From Eucommia ulmoides (taxonomy: Eukaryota; Streptophyta; Magnoliopsida; Garryales; Eucommiaceae): a DNA stretch of 64,000 nt. Made by a program: the position numbers and the translations under genes. Under the pieces are notes generated by a model, which did no database searches, was not told the origin of the DNA, and worked only from the letters and a program-made list of their open reading frames with translations. The stretch is from the NCBI GenBank assembly GCA_016647705.1, contig CM028334.1, positions 13,239,546-13,303,545 on the forward strand. Direction: 5' to 3'. Of the stretch, positions 37,619 to 50,505 are shown piece by piece (position 1 is the stretch's first letter; each line of letters begins with the position of its first letter).

Positions 37619-38499
37619 AAGGAATCTAATCCAGATGAAGTGTATAACCTGAAACCCTAGAGGAGATAGAATAACCAGCCCTATATCGAAGCAATAGGTT
37701 TCTAAATGGTAGATCTGAGCCCTAGAACTTTAAATCCAAACCAAACCTTGTTGATTTCTTAAGGATTTAGGATGGAAGTGCTTGGGAAAGGAAAGCTTTT
37801 TGGAGAGAAAGGGTTTCAAAATCGAAATGGGGAGAAATAAGGAGGTTTGGGAATATAACTTCCATAACAGTCGGTTGACCTACTATTTAGGGGTCAGTTG
37901 ACCAAACACTGTAGAGCTTGCACTCTGTAGGTCTACATCTGTTGGTTGACCAACAATTTTACTGTCGGTTGACTGACAGTTTTGACACATTTTCGTCATT
38001 TTGTGCATTTTAGCCCTAATTTATCAACTTAGCTCAATTTTTACCTCTTATTTTGATTCACACAATTTATTAAAATATTTTCATACCCACACTCTTTTAC
38101 ACACACACACATCACAAATATCTAATTTTCGAAATGTGAAGGATCGATTTTCCTAACGAAATTAATATATTTGAATTTTAAAAAATTTGACATACCTGGA
38201 TCGACTTTGGGAGCAATTGGTGAATGTACCTTTGGTGGATTGTTGATTTCAAGCTTGGTGTCCTTTGAATCTACTATTTTTTATTTAGCCTGATTTGTCA
38301 CTTTAATTTCTTCCTTTCTTAGACTGTTTTTTTTTTTTTTTTTTTGTTAGGTTTGGTGATAATTTCCTTGCCTTTGTTCAGTGCTTTGAGCTGTTTTTCC
38401 TCATTTTACTTTGTCACCGCCTTATACACTGTCCTTTTCTTATATTGGTATCTCGCCATTTGTTGAGGATAAGGATTGTTTGATTGCATGTAATGAACT

Positions 38500-39512
38500 T
38501 GCTACTCTTTGATCCTTCCGCCTTGCACATACTGATTCTTACTCTTAGGTACATTGAATCTAGTCTCATTTCTTGGCATGTAATATTCGTTGTATCCTCG
38601 TGTTTGTTCGAATCTCTGAGTGGTACCTACATAAAAGTTTTCTCTTTTTGGTATCCAGTTATTTCTAGATCCGCCAGGGTAACCATGCAACAAATAATAA
38701 ACTTTATCAAAGTGACCATACTTTCCACAATAAAAACATTTAGCATTGTTAGTACGTTTCTTAGGATAGTCATTGTTTCGTACGAGAGCACGATATCGTT
38801 GGTGATATTGAGGAGTTGCTTTAGTGACTATTGGCTTTCCAACAGGTTTAGTCCTTTCAATATCCTTGAATTTATTCATTGCTTCATCAAGCTCCTTTTG
38901 CTTCTTTTCAAGTAACTGCTCTGTGGTGCTAACATTTACCTGTAAACCAAAATTTTTCTTATGCATAAATTCAATATCATTCTTAAGAATTTGGCACTCA
39001 TTTTCAACAGAATAGATTTTCATCAGAGCTCTATCAAGCTCACACCATGTATTTTCCAATTTAATGCTCAAGGCCTCATTTAAAGTTTCAAGATTTTTCT
39101 TTTTAAAATCATTCTATTGAAGATCATAAATATCAGTTTTCAAAATTTCGTTCTCATCTTCAAGAGACTCGATTTTTTCATACAACTTACCAATTTCAGA
39201 TAAAACAATTGTAAATTCAACAATTTCAAAATATTTGTCCAAATTCTTTTTCTTAAGAGACTTGACAGTACTAAATTTCTTATTTTCAAGAGTTGCAATC
39301 TTTTGCCCAAGTTTAAAGTTCTCTTTTCCAAAAATATAGGCAATGGTAATCAACATCTCAATAGCCTTATCTGCATTATCATTATCACGAATTCTACCAT
39401 TCTCACCAGCAGAACAATGACTATCAAAAGATGTAGGAAACTCAACAATAGTACATATAATATCAGAATCAGTGCACTCTATGTGATCGTGTTTACCTAG
39501 ACTATGAGTCAT
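38500..39512 (-). pseudogene. gag remnant of the SIRE-like element
   Basis: Minus-strand frames at 39512-39114 and 39071-38502 are rich in coiled-coil-like Leu/Glu/Lys ('IESLEDENEILKTDIYDL', 'LEKKQKELDEAMNKFKDI'). They end in a copia Gag zinc knuckle of the form CFYCGKYGHFDKVYY near 38740-38700. This is the C-terminal half of a SIRE/Maximus-type Gag. Fossil with a few breaks. Confidence 0.8.
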
Positions 39513-39541
39513 GTCGAGCTCAAACCAGCTCTGATGTCAAT

Positions 39542-41312
39542 TATTGGCTCAATGAGTTACCCAAGAGGGGGTGAATTGGGTAGATATAAAAATTTAAACA
39601 ATTTAAATTCTTTCAACATTTAATAAATCAAATAATAAATTTATTCTAAATCAATTATTACCTTTGTTATGAAGCGGATAAGTGTATTAAATCTAATTGC
39701 ACACTCAAACAAAACGTAAAAGAAAATAAATAAAACAGAACACTACGATATATTTTGGTTCAGTAAGCTAGCCTTGCCTAATTCAGTCCCCCGAGCTCCA
39801 CGGACATTCGCACCTACTAAAAACCAAGATTCCTTTAAAAGGTAGGAAACAAACCCTCACAATGATTCTTTTTACAGGCTCAGAATCAACATTTACAATT
39901 CTCTTTTCATAGGCTAAGGAAGAACCCTATCTTCTTGTAAGCTTAAAATTAATATTTTTCTAGTACATGAAGAATCACAACCTAATGTTTTTAACAGGTT
40001 TAAGATCAAACCTCACAAAACTCACAAGTATCATTTTCTCAGGTAAGGATTGAACATTTACAATTCACTTAAAAGTAAATTCTATTCAGGAAATATTTAC
40101 ACCTAATTCTTTTCAAAGGAAAATAATAACTTAATTTTTTTATACTCTAGGTAAAGATTAAATATCAATCGTTTTCCTGAAAAAGATTAAAACCCCAACT
40201 ACCCTGACTAGATACTGCCCCAATTGTGTCTAATCCGCACAAACTCACCAAAAATAAAAAATAAGTTTCTTTCCACTCGAAGCTTCTACCATCTCAAACA
40301 AAATTATATTCAATTAATATCCCGAAGTCTACTAGTGATAAAATTTCAGTGAGGAATTCAATATTTGATTATAATAAGTGTGGGTAGCACAAAATTAAGC
40401 AAATAATCAGATAATCATAATAATCGTTTTAAAAAGATTTTTATACTCTTTAAGTTTGAAAACGATTTACTATGATCTTACAACTAAGTAATCAATAATA
40501 ATATGAAATCAAATGTAAGCACAACAACTTGGAAAAATCTCACTAGAAAACCACCAAAAGAATGTAATTAGAATTGTAAGACAACACAAATCGGTGACAC
40601 CAATTCAACAACGCTTTTACTCAAAAAAAAAATCACACAATAATCTCACGAATGATCTCTCGAATAAATCGCAAAATAATATCTCTTAGAAAAGCTCAGG
40701 AACTTGATAGTTCCTGATGATGTGGTGTTGTATCATGAAATGAAATTCGTAGGTCTATTTAAATAGATTTGAAACAAGCTCTCTAACAGCTAGTTTTCAA
40801 AATATATGACTTTAAAGTACATCTATAGACCCCATATATCATAACCATTCAATCCCGACGTAATTCACTCAAATATAGCTTTTAAAACTTTCAATTAAGT
40901 CCACAAATTATTCCTCAATTACAAATCGCATAGATAGGAAGTATTTAATGAACCAAATTGAGAAAATCTTTAATTATATGTACTATATCTATAGGGATAT
41001 TAAAATAGATGTGTTATATCTTTGATATATTTAAATCCCTAGAACATCTCCTTCAAATTTTCCAAAAAAGAGGCTAGTATTTGATATGATCCTTAAAATC
41101 CTCGAAATCTTAACCACACAGCTAGAGGACAGATCATCAGCCCATCAGGTTGATCGAACAATACATCCTCTGACACAGACCAACCCTTAAAGGGTAGTCG
41201 GTTAACCGATCGATTCAGTATATGATCCAAACCAAAATCGAGCCTTGGTCAGTTGACCGATCCACTACGGTTGGTTGACCGATCGATTCAGAGAGTTTCA
41301 CTTTGGTCAATC
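39542..41312 (-). repeat. 5' LTR of the SIRE-like element, outer end missing
   Basis: Its inner end at 39542 is the counterpart of the 3' LTR tip at 31173, and the two run in parallel for about 1.75 kb with moderate divergence and small indels. Similarity stops at about 41312, 18 bp before the Tat-type LTR begins, so about 600 bp of this LTR is lost. Confidence 0.8.
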
Positions 41313-42162
41313 ATTTTTTTTAAATAACACTGATGAGTGTAAAAATGGTCACCCCTAAGAAACCAACGGAAGATTTCCACGTGTCTACAACTTCTCAACG
41401 ACACTGATTCCTTACTAGAGACAAAGTGTGAAGAATCTGTAGGTTAAAGGCACATCTCAACCCATGTCGGTCACCCTAGGAGGTCATCGATGCTATCTTC
41501 TGGGAAGAGCGGATAGAGCCTCATTCAAGATGGAAAAACCTCTTCCTACCTCGGCATGATTCCCAAACCGACACTATCTATCTCAGAATTCGACTCCACA
41601 AACTCCTCAGCAAAACTCCTTCGTTCCCGTCTTCGGCTATCCGAGAAGAGTAGGAAAACAACTCCTCATAATCATGGGCCGTAGGAAGAGCTCATCTGGC
41701 ATCGTGGGTTGGGATGTTTCTCCACTTGAGGATAGCCATCTCCCATGGGCCCCAACAAAAGGGCCAGAAAGGCCAAGCCTACTGGCTTAATCCTCCCACG
41801 CGCCCTGATCCGGCTACTAATCCCTACTTAGGCCCTAAATCCTCCAAATATTAATCAGCCCACTACCTATATAAAATAAGGTAAAAGTGTGGTAAAACTA
41901 AGGTGTAAACTTGTTTTCTCAATACTTAGAAGCATTTTTACTACCTTCCCCCGAGCTCTTATTCTTATGTTAGACCCACCTCGGCAAGTCTTTTGTACAG
42001 GTGATAGGTCGAAACCTAACCCATCATAGTCCAATACTCTTCTACCCTTCTCAGACAATGATTCTTCTTGGATCGGAGGACTTCCAGGTTTCTTTATCAT
42101 CCAAGATGCATCTCGGACATCTCCAACTCCATTCAAGCAAGGAAAAAGACTAACAATACAGA

Positions 42163-44104
42163 TGAGTGGTTTATTTACCAACAAATTAAGTATTTATATA
42201 TTCAAATATTGGTGTGTTTTCAAGCACTTTTGTTAGTTTAATGTATTTTTGTAGTGTTTTATAGGTTTTTGAATAAATGGGTGAAAAGAGACAAAGTTGG
42301 TACTGGTGCAGTAACTTCAAGGCTAATTTTAGATACGATTACATTCAATTTTAGAAAAACTCCAAACATGGATGTTGTATATCTTTTTCTTATCTTTTCA
42401 TAGATTTTTGAATCACCTTAATCGGAGTTCAGACGTAAACGTTACAGCCAAAATACCAAAGGGTGTCACTGCTGCAGCTGTGACACCACCACCGTGGCGG
42501 TCAAACAGCAAAGAATTGCTAAACTCTCTGTATTTCTACTGCCGCTATGGTTCGACTGCAGATATTTTAGATTTTTTTTAATATTTTGGATCCCAATATA
42601 TATCCCTCTTGTCCCCAAACACTTAAAACGTTTTGGGAGTGGTTTTAAGAACTCTAAACCCATCCAACCAAGAGAAGATCACGAGGCCAAGAAGGAGGAA
42701 GCGATCTCAGAGCGATTTTAGTGACGATTTTTTAGATAATGGCTAGTCTCCTCGTTTCTCTATTTTATTCTTAGATTGGTTGGATGTTTTGTATATGCTT
42801 AGTTTGTATTTCATTGTATATGTGGTTATGGCCATGACAAACTAAACATATATTGTCTAGGGCTTGATGTAATCCACGAAAATGTTGTTTGAATAAATTG
42901 ATGTTTTGTTAACGGTGATTCATGTTTATCCGATTGCATTTACCGTTTTACCATGTTTATATGCTTGTTATGATATATGGAGAATATGAGGTTTGACACT
43001 CGGGAGAGGTAACCCCGAATTCAAATTAGGGTTTAAACACAATGTGATGATCTAACGACCCGGGAGGGCGTTAGAAAGTATGAAATCCATAAGGTTGAGG
43101 CGAGACTCATATGACCTATTGTCGTATAGACATTGAAGGGGACTTCAACGTTGATGCAAAGTCACATATTCATTTACTTTACACTCGGGAGAGGTAGTGT
43201 TTGAGATTTCGATACCTAGATTGTCGGATAGATTTGAATGTCGTTAATGTAAACTAGATTGAATCGAACATGTTTAAGTGAACGAAGTTAATCCCTAGAC
43301 AATAAAATCCCAAAAATGTTACATTAGTATTATAGATTAATTAGTTAATTTAGTTTAGTATAATATTATTACCAAAATTATGAATAGAGTTGCCTAGATA
43401 AAATCCAGTTATGATAATCGCAGTACTCAATGACCATCTAATTCAATCCCTGTGAATACGAAAACCCTTACTCTTCCAATTCTATACTAAAACTTGACCC
43501 GTACACTTGCGGTGAAAGTAGCAACATGATTTATGTGCTACCAAGTTTTTGGCGCCATTGTCGGGGATTGGTTTTTAGATTATTGTTGATATTGTGAGTA
43601 AATAACTTAATTTTAATTTAGGCATTTCTTTTGTTTATAACTTTTTTGTTTGTAGTTTTGTTTTCTATTTCTCATGCAGGGCACTTGAATATGTTAGATC
43701 AACAAGTATTGATGCATTTCTTTTAACGGGATTTCGAGCTGTTTTACTGTGCTTGGGATCGTTACAAGGAATTGTTGTTCTGGTTTCCGAATCATGGTTT
43801 CCCGAGGGAGTGTCAACTTCTGAACTTCCTCGATAGGTTATTAGCCACAACCAGAACGTGGGTTGAAAGAGGAAACGGTACCACCTCTTTCGACCAACTA
43901 ACCGCAGACGAAGCCTATTGGTTGTTGGAAGACATGACCATGTTCAATTTTCAGTATTGGAATTATTCACCAAGTTATCAAAGCTTAGGGGGATAGTTTC
44001 ACCACTTTGGAGCCATGGATTAACACCTCGAACCAAAATGTGGAGTTTTCTCTTGCCCTGGAAAAGATATTAGCTGAAAGTAGCGATGTGATTTACATGC
44101 TACT
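42163..44104 (+). mobile_element. Partial copy of a gag-only LTR element (same family as 56309-61905)
   Basis: An LTR (about 42163-43540) is followed by the primer-site-like 'tttttggcgccattgtcggg' (43544-43563), then a Gag fragment with 'CAWDRYKELLFWFPNHGFPR' wording to about 44068, and only the last 35 bp of a second LTR ('gaaagtagcgatgtg...gctac'). The interior and most of the 3' LTR are missing. It is inserted near the end of the Tat-type 5' LTR. Its LTR matches those at 56309-57607 and 60339-61905. Confidence 0.78.
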
Positions 44105-44230
44105 AAACACCCTGACCAGACCATACCATTGGTGTCTACCAAGATTTGGAATCAACAGTTTGGCACCGTCTATGGGAAGATTACTAAAAGCCCTCATCCA
44201 ATCATCAACTCCCAGCTCGGCTAAGGCTTA

Positions 44231-46850
44231 ATGATCACAAGATCTGGTTATAATATGCGGCTGAGGGATCAGAACACTGCGGTGAATAGCAACCTGACCA
44301 GAGAGATGTCTAAAATCCCCAGACCAGATGCTAGGGCTCCGATCCCCATCCCAATAGGAGAAGAAAACATACTCCTTACGGATCAGGCTGGCCCGTCAGC
44401 CCTGCCTCAGGAGTCCACGTTGGCCCAGCTACGGGAGCTATGAATGCATCGCGGATTGACAATTTAGAATGCCAAATGGGCCAATTTCAATCTTATTTCC
44501 AGATCTTCATTTCTCACCTACCTCCAACCCCGACTCAAGATGGACCTGTTCTCCAGAATGTAGGGGGAGAAGAGCGTTCCTAGGCGTTTGACCGTGTGAT
44601 TCACTCCCATAAGAAAATCCCAAGAGACTAATCTCATATCTACGATCGTTCGATACGAGAGCAGGATCTAGCCTCGCCAGCTGCTTCGGACTCTACATCT
44701 CTGCCTTCTCAGGGTCACCAAACAGAAGATCACTGCAAACTTCAACCGGGAAGAACCTATAGTAACATTACCCATTTTGAGCGTCGGATTCGCCCTGCTC
44801 ATGAGGTGGACTCTTATTCTCCTCCTGCCAGAAGACAGGGGTCCAGATCGGCCACCAACCAGGTCGTGGCACCACCTAGGGGAGAAGTAGTCTTAGAGCC
44901 ATGCATTGCCGAGATGGAGGCAGCGCTAGTAGAGATATAGGGCCCTAGAGGAACAGTTGGACTCCCCTTAAGGATAAGGTCTCCCTTTGTGGATGAGATC
45001 GTTCACAAAGTGGTTCTTTATAGGTTCCCCAGTTTACAAATCACTCCATAATACGGAACTACCGACCCCATCGATCACCTCTCATTTTTTGTCTCTTTCA
45101 TGGATATGCATACGGCCTTTGTGGCAGTGAAGTATAAATATTTTCCTCTTACTCTTGTTGGAATGGACAACACCTGGTTCAAGGACGTGGAACCAGTCTC
45201 AATTTCAACATTTTCTTAGCTCAAATAGCTCTTTCTAACCCGATTCAACTATTCTTGGTGTCAGCCCAAGACTGCGACCCACGTCCTTGCCCTTCAACAG
45301 AAAATCGGAGAAAATTTGGGTGACTATGTGAACATATTCCACTTAGAAAGCCTATGTTGCGAGGCCCTAAACGCTTTCATTGACGGGTTGAGGCATAGAA
45401 GGTTATCCTATGATCTATGTTCACGACCTGTGCCCAACCTAATTGCCGCTCTGGGCAGAGGCACAAGCTTCTATGAGGTGGACCTCAGAGACACCATGAA
45501 GAAATATCGAGAAGGGGTCTAGAAAAAGAATGGTCTAGCAAAGAAGATGCCGAGTAGGGCTCAAGGCATACCAGCTGCAGGCTAAGGGGCGGTTAGGACT
45601 CCTTCCCGGGGATCGGAGGCTGCCTCTATCCCTAAGGATACGACATGGATAGACCTCTGTAACAACATCCATTGAACAAAGAAATAAACATGATCCACGG
45701 CGGTCTCAACCTTGGAAGGGAGACAACCTCTTCCCAGAAGAGGTACAAGAAAAAAGCGAAGAGGAAGGCTGACGAGGGCTTGTACAAGGTAAGTACAGTT
45801 GATGTTTCCACGCACAACGGCATCTCTTTCAGCCAAGTTAACCTTAAAAAGGTGCACACTCCTTACGATGACGCCCTCGTAATATCGGCCTTGATCAATC
45901 ACTATAAGGTAGGCAGGATTTTAGTTGCCGGAGGAAGCTCCGCGGATATCATCTTCAAGCGGGCATTTGACAAGATGAACGTAAACTCAAACTCTGTCTA
46001 ACCCACTGCCTCCTCCCTTGTCGGATTTGGTGGGGACATTATTAACTCAATTGGCTGAACCTCCCTGCCTATCACAATCGGAGCTAAGCCTATGTCGGCA
46101 ACGGCATGGGCCAAGTTCCTCATTGTAGATAGGCCTTCGCCTTACAATACAATCATGGGACGACCGATGGAGGAGTATGAGGATATCAGGAGATAGCCAG
46201 GTCATGCTCCAGGAGAGTGCTCGAGAATTAGAAATAACAATCAACGGCTAGGCCTAGGAACAACGAGGCCAAGCTCATGGCCCTATTCAAGCAAAGAACC
46301 ATACCGATTAACGAACCTTGAGATGAGGAGCCCTGTCCTTGGACCTATGAGAATATGTTGGAGGTTCCCATTCACCCTACCATCGAAGGGAGAACCATGA
46401 GGGTAGGTACCAAGCTCAACGCAGCACAACGAGAAGAGCTTACTGATCTCCTAAGAAAAACTGTGTTGTGTTCGCCTGGTCTTATGACGAACTTCCCAAG
46501 ATCGACTCGAGTGTAGCCGTGAATCATCTCTACGTCGATCCTTATTATCCCCCCGTAAGGTAGAAAATGAGGAAATTCTACCCTAAGCGCCAAAAAATCA
46601 TTGAGCAAGAAATGGATAAGTTGGTAAACTCGGCCGTGGTGGAGGAGGTTACATTTCCTTATTGGCTTTCTAATATCGTCCTCGCCCCCAAGGTTGGGAA
46701 TGCATAGCATCTCTATGTGGACTCCAAGGATTTTAACAAAGTGTGCCCCAAGGATTTCTTTCATTTGCCAATAATAGACTTGGTCATAGACACTACTGCA
46801 GGGCACGAGCTCCTGAGCTTCTTGGATGCCTATACTGGATATAACCTGTT
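44231..46850 (+). pseudogene. Tat-type gag, protease and partial reverse transcriptase remnant
   Basis: Gag is recognisable at about 45000-45520 ('FHLESLCCEALNAFIDGL'). The protease region at about 45672-46001 has the Tat wording 'INMIHGG' and 'YKVGRILVAGGSSADIIF'. RT starts near 46560 and reads 'DSKDFNKVCPKDFFHLPIID' and 'AGHELLSFLDAYTGYN' before it is cut off. Fossil with many breaks. Confidence 0.8.
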
Positions 46851-46852
46851 GT

Positions 46853-47475
46853 TGTTGAATATTGGTCGACCCCAACGGTATGGTTTGGTCACTGTGCTGG
46901 AAGTCTTCGTTCTTGTTAGATTGGAGATGGAAGAGTACGAGATGGGTCTCGGCTCAGGAAGCAACCAGAAGGTCTTTTGATCCAAGAAGAGTCTTGGTCC
47001 GAGAAGAGTGCTGGTCTGAGCTAGGATAAGATTCAACCTGTCACCTACACAAATGACTTACCGGAATGGACCCAGTGTGTCCCCTCCGGAGTGGGAATCA
47101 GCGCTCAGGAGAAAAGATTTGAATATGCTACAGTGGGAAATGTGAGCAAATTGTTTGTACCTTTGGGCATTGGTATGCCCTTCTTTATATAGGTTAAGAA
47201 TTGATTAGAATTTAGAAGCATAGATTAGGATCATGATCTCGGTGCGTGGCCAATGGAAACAGGGATTAAGATCCCAATGACGACTTGCCTGCTCTTCTCG
47301 GAGAACTTCGCTGGTGAGGTCTTGGGGTGTCCGGCATGGGCTAAGACATGCCCCTGCCCAACATAATCTTCACACTTCATTCTTGGTTAGGATCGGTCCT
47401 CGTTGAAGGGTTGTTGATACGTGGCAATCTTCCATTGGTTGCGCAGGAGTGACCATTTTTGCAATCATCAATTGC
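46853..47475 (-). repeat. Inverted LTR of the Tat-type family
   Basis: It starts TGTTGAATATTGG and ends with the reverse complement of TGATGATTGCAAAAATGGTCA. It therefore matches, in reverse, the ends of the LTRs at 41331 and 49664. A purine-rich tract ('ggagggcaa' on the minus strand) adjoins its inner end. It interrupts the RT of the larger element at about 46850. Confidence 0.78.
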
Positions 47476-49663
47476 CCTCCAAAATCTAGTGTTGAGTAGA
47501 ACTCGTGGCACTGGGGACTCTGCTCTGTGCCTTTTCTGAGGTTATAGCGCTTCCATGGAGTATTCTAAGATGCTCGTCTTTTTTTGGACCTCAGATGTGT
47601 GGCGTACTGGGAACAGACATTTTTTCGAGAAGGAGAACGAGTCTTCCCGAGATGGGAACAAACGACCAAAGATTGGTAGCGATCAGCCTCCTAGAGGCCT
47701 GCGATTGTCGCATCAGGCCTACGTCGCTTTGATTTTCCTAACATGCCGCCTCCTCAACCGACGATGGCAGACACGCGTCCCGTATGGCTTTGACCGGCGA
47801 TTTGATCAGTCTTCCTTTGTGATGGTTCAATAGGACATGGCCCCTATATAAATGGGGCTCATTTTCACACTTGAGCAATTTTTGAAGCACCTTCCCCTTC
47901 CCGGCAGGTACCCTTTCTCTTCTCGCCATGTCTTCTGTTTCTTCATCTTTTTCTTCTCAATATTTGTCGAGGTCATTTTCAGGATCCTCTTCAGGGTCTT
48001 CCTTTGGGTTCGGAACTGGTTTGGGGTCTGCTATCTCTGGCTGGGCCTTATCAGTCTCTCCACTTCAGCCGGTTGACCCTACCCTGGCCTCGCCCCCTGC
48101 CCTGAAGAACGTGCAAGTTCTTCTGGTGGCACAAAGCAATAGCACCCCGCCTTGATGGCTAAAATGTTTGGTTTCCCTAATTAGGGTGGTGGTGATAGGC
48201 CATCTAGTGGTCCCACCATTGAGGTTAGCTTAGGTCCAATTGGTGATGTTAGGTCCGAGGGGGACTTGACGAAGGCCCCTCAGCCCCAGGTGACTCGTGG
48301 CGGTGCTATCCCTCCAGAAATCCTCATCTGGAGGGTCAGTTAAAGGTTGACGGCTGAAGAGCTCGTTTCAGCCTAGAGTAACTTTATATTCCCGGAAGGA
48401 GTGGAGATTCGTCTTCTCCATCTTGGGGAGAGGGCTTGCACTCTCTCTCAAGGCTTCATTACCGTGTATATGGAGCATTTGTAGGTGTTACGTCGCTGTT
48501 AGGAAGCAATTCTTTAAGGGTTTGGAATCTTCTATCAAAACTTGGAAGCCCCAATTCTTTTTTACTAGAGGCACTGGTTGGGAGTTTAGCCCGACGAAGG
48601 AGAAGAGAGTTAGCCCCATCCCCTCTGCCCGACAAATGATATAAGTGGCCACCATACAGATGCTCCATGTATACAGTAATGAAGCCCTGAAGGGGAGCAC
48701 AGGCCTTCTCCCCGGCACAGGGAAGACAAATCGCCACCATTTTCGGGAAGGTGTAGTTACTCCAGGCCAAGCCGAGCTCCATAGCCGTCATCCTTGACTT
48801 AACCCTCCAAATGAGACTTTCTGGAGGGACGACGCTGCCACTAGCCACCTTAGAGTGGGAGCCTCCGTCAAGTTAGTGTTAGACCCAGCTTCACTGGTCG
48901 GGTCCGAACTAATCTCAATAGTGGGGGTATTAGAAGAACTAGCCCCACAGTTCTCGTCGGGGCGACCAAAAGTTCCATTTGCCAAGACGGGGTGCAATTG
49001 CTCCACACAGCGGAAAGAACATAGCCGTTCCCCTAGAGCGAAAAGACCGACAGGGTCCAGTCAGAGGGAGCAAACCCCGAGCCCGTGCCAGACCTCAAAG
49101 AAGACCTTGAAGAAGACTCTGAAAAAGTCCGAGAAGAATATGAAGAAGAAGTAAAAGAGAACGAAGACACAACGTAGAGAAGAAATGGGTACCTACCTTG
49201 GAAAGGGAAGGTGCTCTAAAAAATTGCTCAAGTGTGTAAATAAGCGTGGGATGCCCCATTTATATAGGGGTTGAGTCCTACTAAATCGTCACGAAATTGG
49301 ACGCTCCAAGTTGCCTGGGTTGGCGCGCCAATCAGAATAGCGCGGAGTCGCGGACACGTGTCTACCATCCGACGGTTAAATAGACGGCGTGTTAGGGAAG
49401 TCGAAGAGGCATGGGCTTGACAAGCTATTCGCGGGCCTTTCACAGGCCTACTATTACCAATCTTGGGCCGCCTGTTCCCATCTCAGGGCGTTCCATTCTC
49501 TTTCTCGGAAAAAGTTCTGTTCCCGGCACGACATTTCTCCATGACCCCAAAATGGACCGACATCTCAAAATCCTCTGAAGAAGCGCCATGATCTTGGATA
49601 AAGCGAAGAACAAAGTCCCCAGTGCCTCGAGTTCCTTCTCGGCACTAGGTCCTATTAGGAAAC
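47476..49663. repeat. Large inverted repeat: two facing copies of the Tat 3' region with antisense ORF
   Basis: The left arm (about 47476-48485) is the reverse complement of the right arm (about 48650-49663) with moderate divergence. About 165 bp of unpaired DNA lies between them. Both arms hold the antisense ORF that some Tat elements carry between pol and the 3' LTR. The right arm reads it on the minus strand (48848-48459, 'PPESLIWRVKSRMTAMELGL', 'LQGFITVYMEHL'), resembling the 'putative gypsy type transposon' domain. The left arm has its counterpart on the plus strand (a Ser-rich start at 47928-48155). Fossil coding content with several breaks. Confidence 0.78.
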
Positions 49664-50505
49664 TAATGAGTGTAAAAACGGTCACCTTCAAGTAACTAAC
49701 GGAAGACTTCCATGTGTCTACAATTCCCCAACGGGACCAATTCCTTACCAGAGACAAAGTGTGAAAAATCTGTTGGCCAGAGGCACGTCTTAACCCATGC
49801 CGGTCACCCTAGGAGGTCACCACTGCTATCATCTTGGAAGAGCGAGCAAAGCTGCTGTCGGTATGGAAAAACCTCTCTCCACCTCAGCATGATTCCCAGA
49901 CCGACACTACCCATCTCAAAATTCGACTCCACAAGCTCCTTAGCAAAACTCTCTCATTCCTATCTCCGGCCATCCGGGAAGGGCAAGAAAGGAAACTCTT
50001 CACAACCATGGGCCGCAGGAAGAGCTCATCTGGCATCGTGGGCTAGAAAGCCCAGGCCCACTGGTTGAATCCCCCCACGCACCTTCAGAGTGGTCACGCA
50101 CCCTGATCAGGTTACTAATCCTTGCTTAGGCATCCTCCAAATGTTAATCAGCCCAATACCTATATAAAGGAAGGTAAAAGTGTGGTAAAACTAAGGTGTA
50201 TGCTTGTTTTCTCAATACTTAGAAGCATTTTTACTACCTCTCATCGAGCTCTTATTCTAATGCCGAGCCCACGCCGGCAAGTCCTTTGTGCAGGTGACAG
50301 GTCGAAGCCTAACCCAGCACGGTTCAATACCCTTCTACCCTTCTCGGACAAGGATTCTTCTCGGATTAGAGGACTTCCAAGTTACTTCATCATTCGAGAT
50401 CAATCTCGCTCATCTCCAACTCCATTCCAGTAAAGGAAGAAGACCAATAACACCCTGACCAGACCATACCATACCGTTAATGTCCACCAAGATTTGGCAT
50501 CAACA
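49664..50505 (+). repeat. 3' LTR of the Tat-type element, 842 bp
   Basis: It matches 41331-42162 and 44105-44157 in sequence order, from 'gagtgtaaaaacggtcacc' through 'cacgtgtctac'-like and 'cctatataaag' to 'gatttggcatcaaca'. It has a TATA-like 'tatataaa' at 50161-50168. Confidence 0.85.

Larger units (their letters stand above)
31173..41312 (-). mobile_element. SIRE-like Ty1/copia element, fossil, pol not recognised
   Basis: It is read on the minus strand. The 5' LTR is at 41312-39542, cut short at its outer end. A tRNA-Met-like primer site ('gacatcagagctggttt') lies just inside it. Then come gag (39512-38500), an envelope-like or plant-transposon ORF region (37618-36415), a purine-rich tract at 33548-33535, and the 3' LTR at 33534-31173. 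Both LTRs share the 'ctacccaagaggg' end and GGTTGACCGATCG-like motifs. No reverse transcriptase or integrase was found between the LTRs, so this is a non-autonomous or heavily deleted copy. It carries multiple breaks plus the Pack-MULE insertion at 33590-35603. Confidence 0.8.
41331..50505 (+). mobile_element. Tat-type Ty3/gypsy element with nested insertions, fossil
   Basis: The 5' LTR is 41331-42162 plus 44105-44157, split by another element. The 3' LTR is 49664-50505 (842 bp). A primer site resembling 'tttggcaccgtctatggg' is at 44159-44176. Gag, protease and part of reverse transcriptase follow to about 46850, where an inverted copy of the same family's 3' end interrupts the element. The outer flanks aacac (41326-41330) and aatac (50506-50510) may be a target duplication with one change. 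The coding region carries many breaks. Confidence 0.8.
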
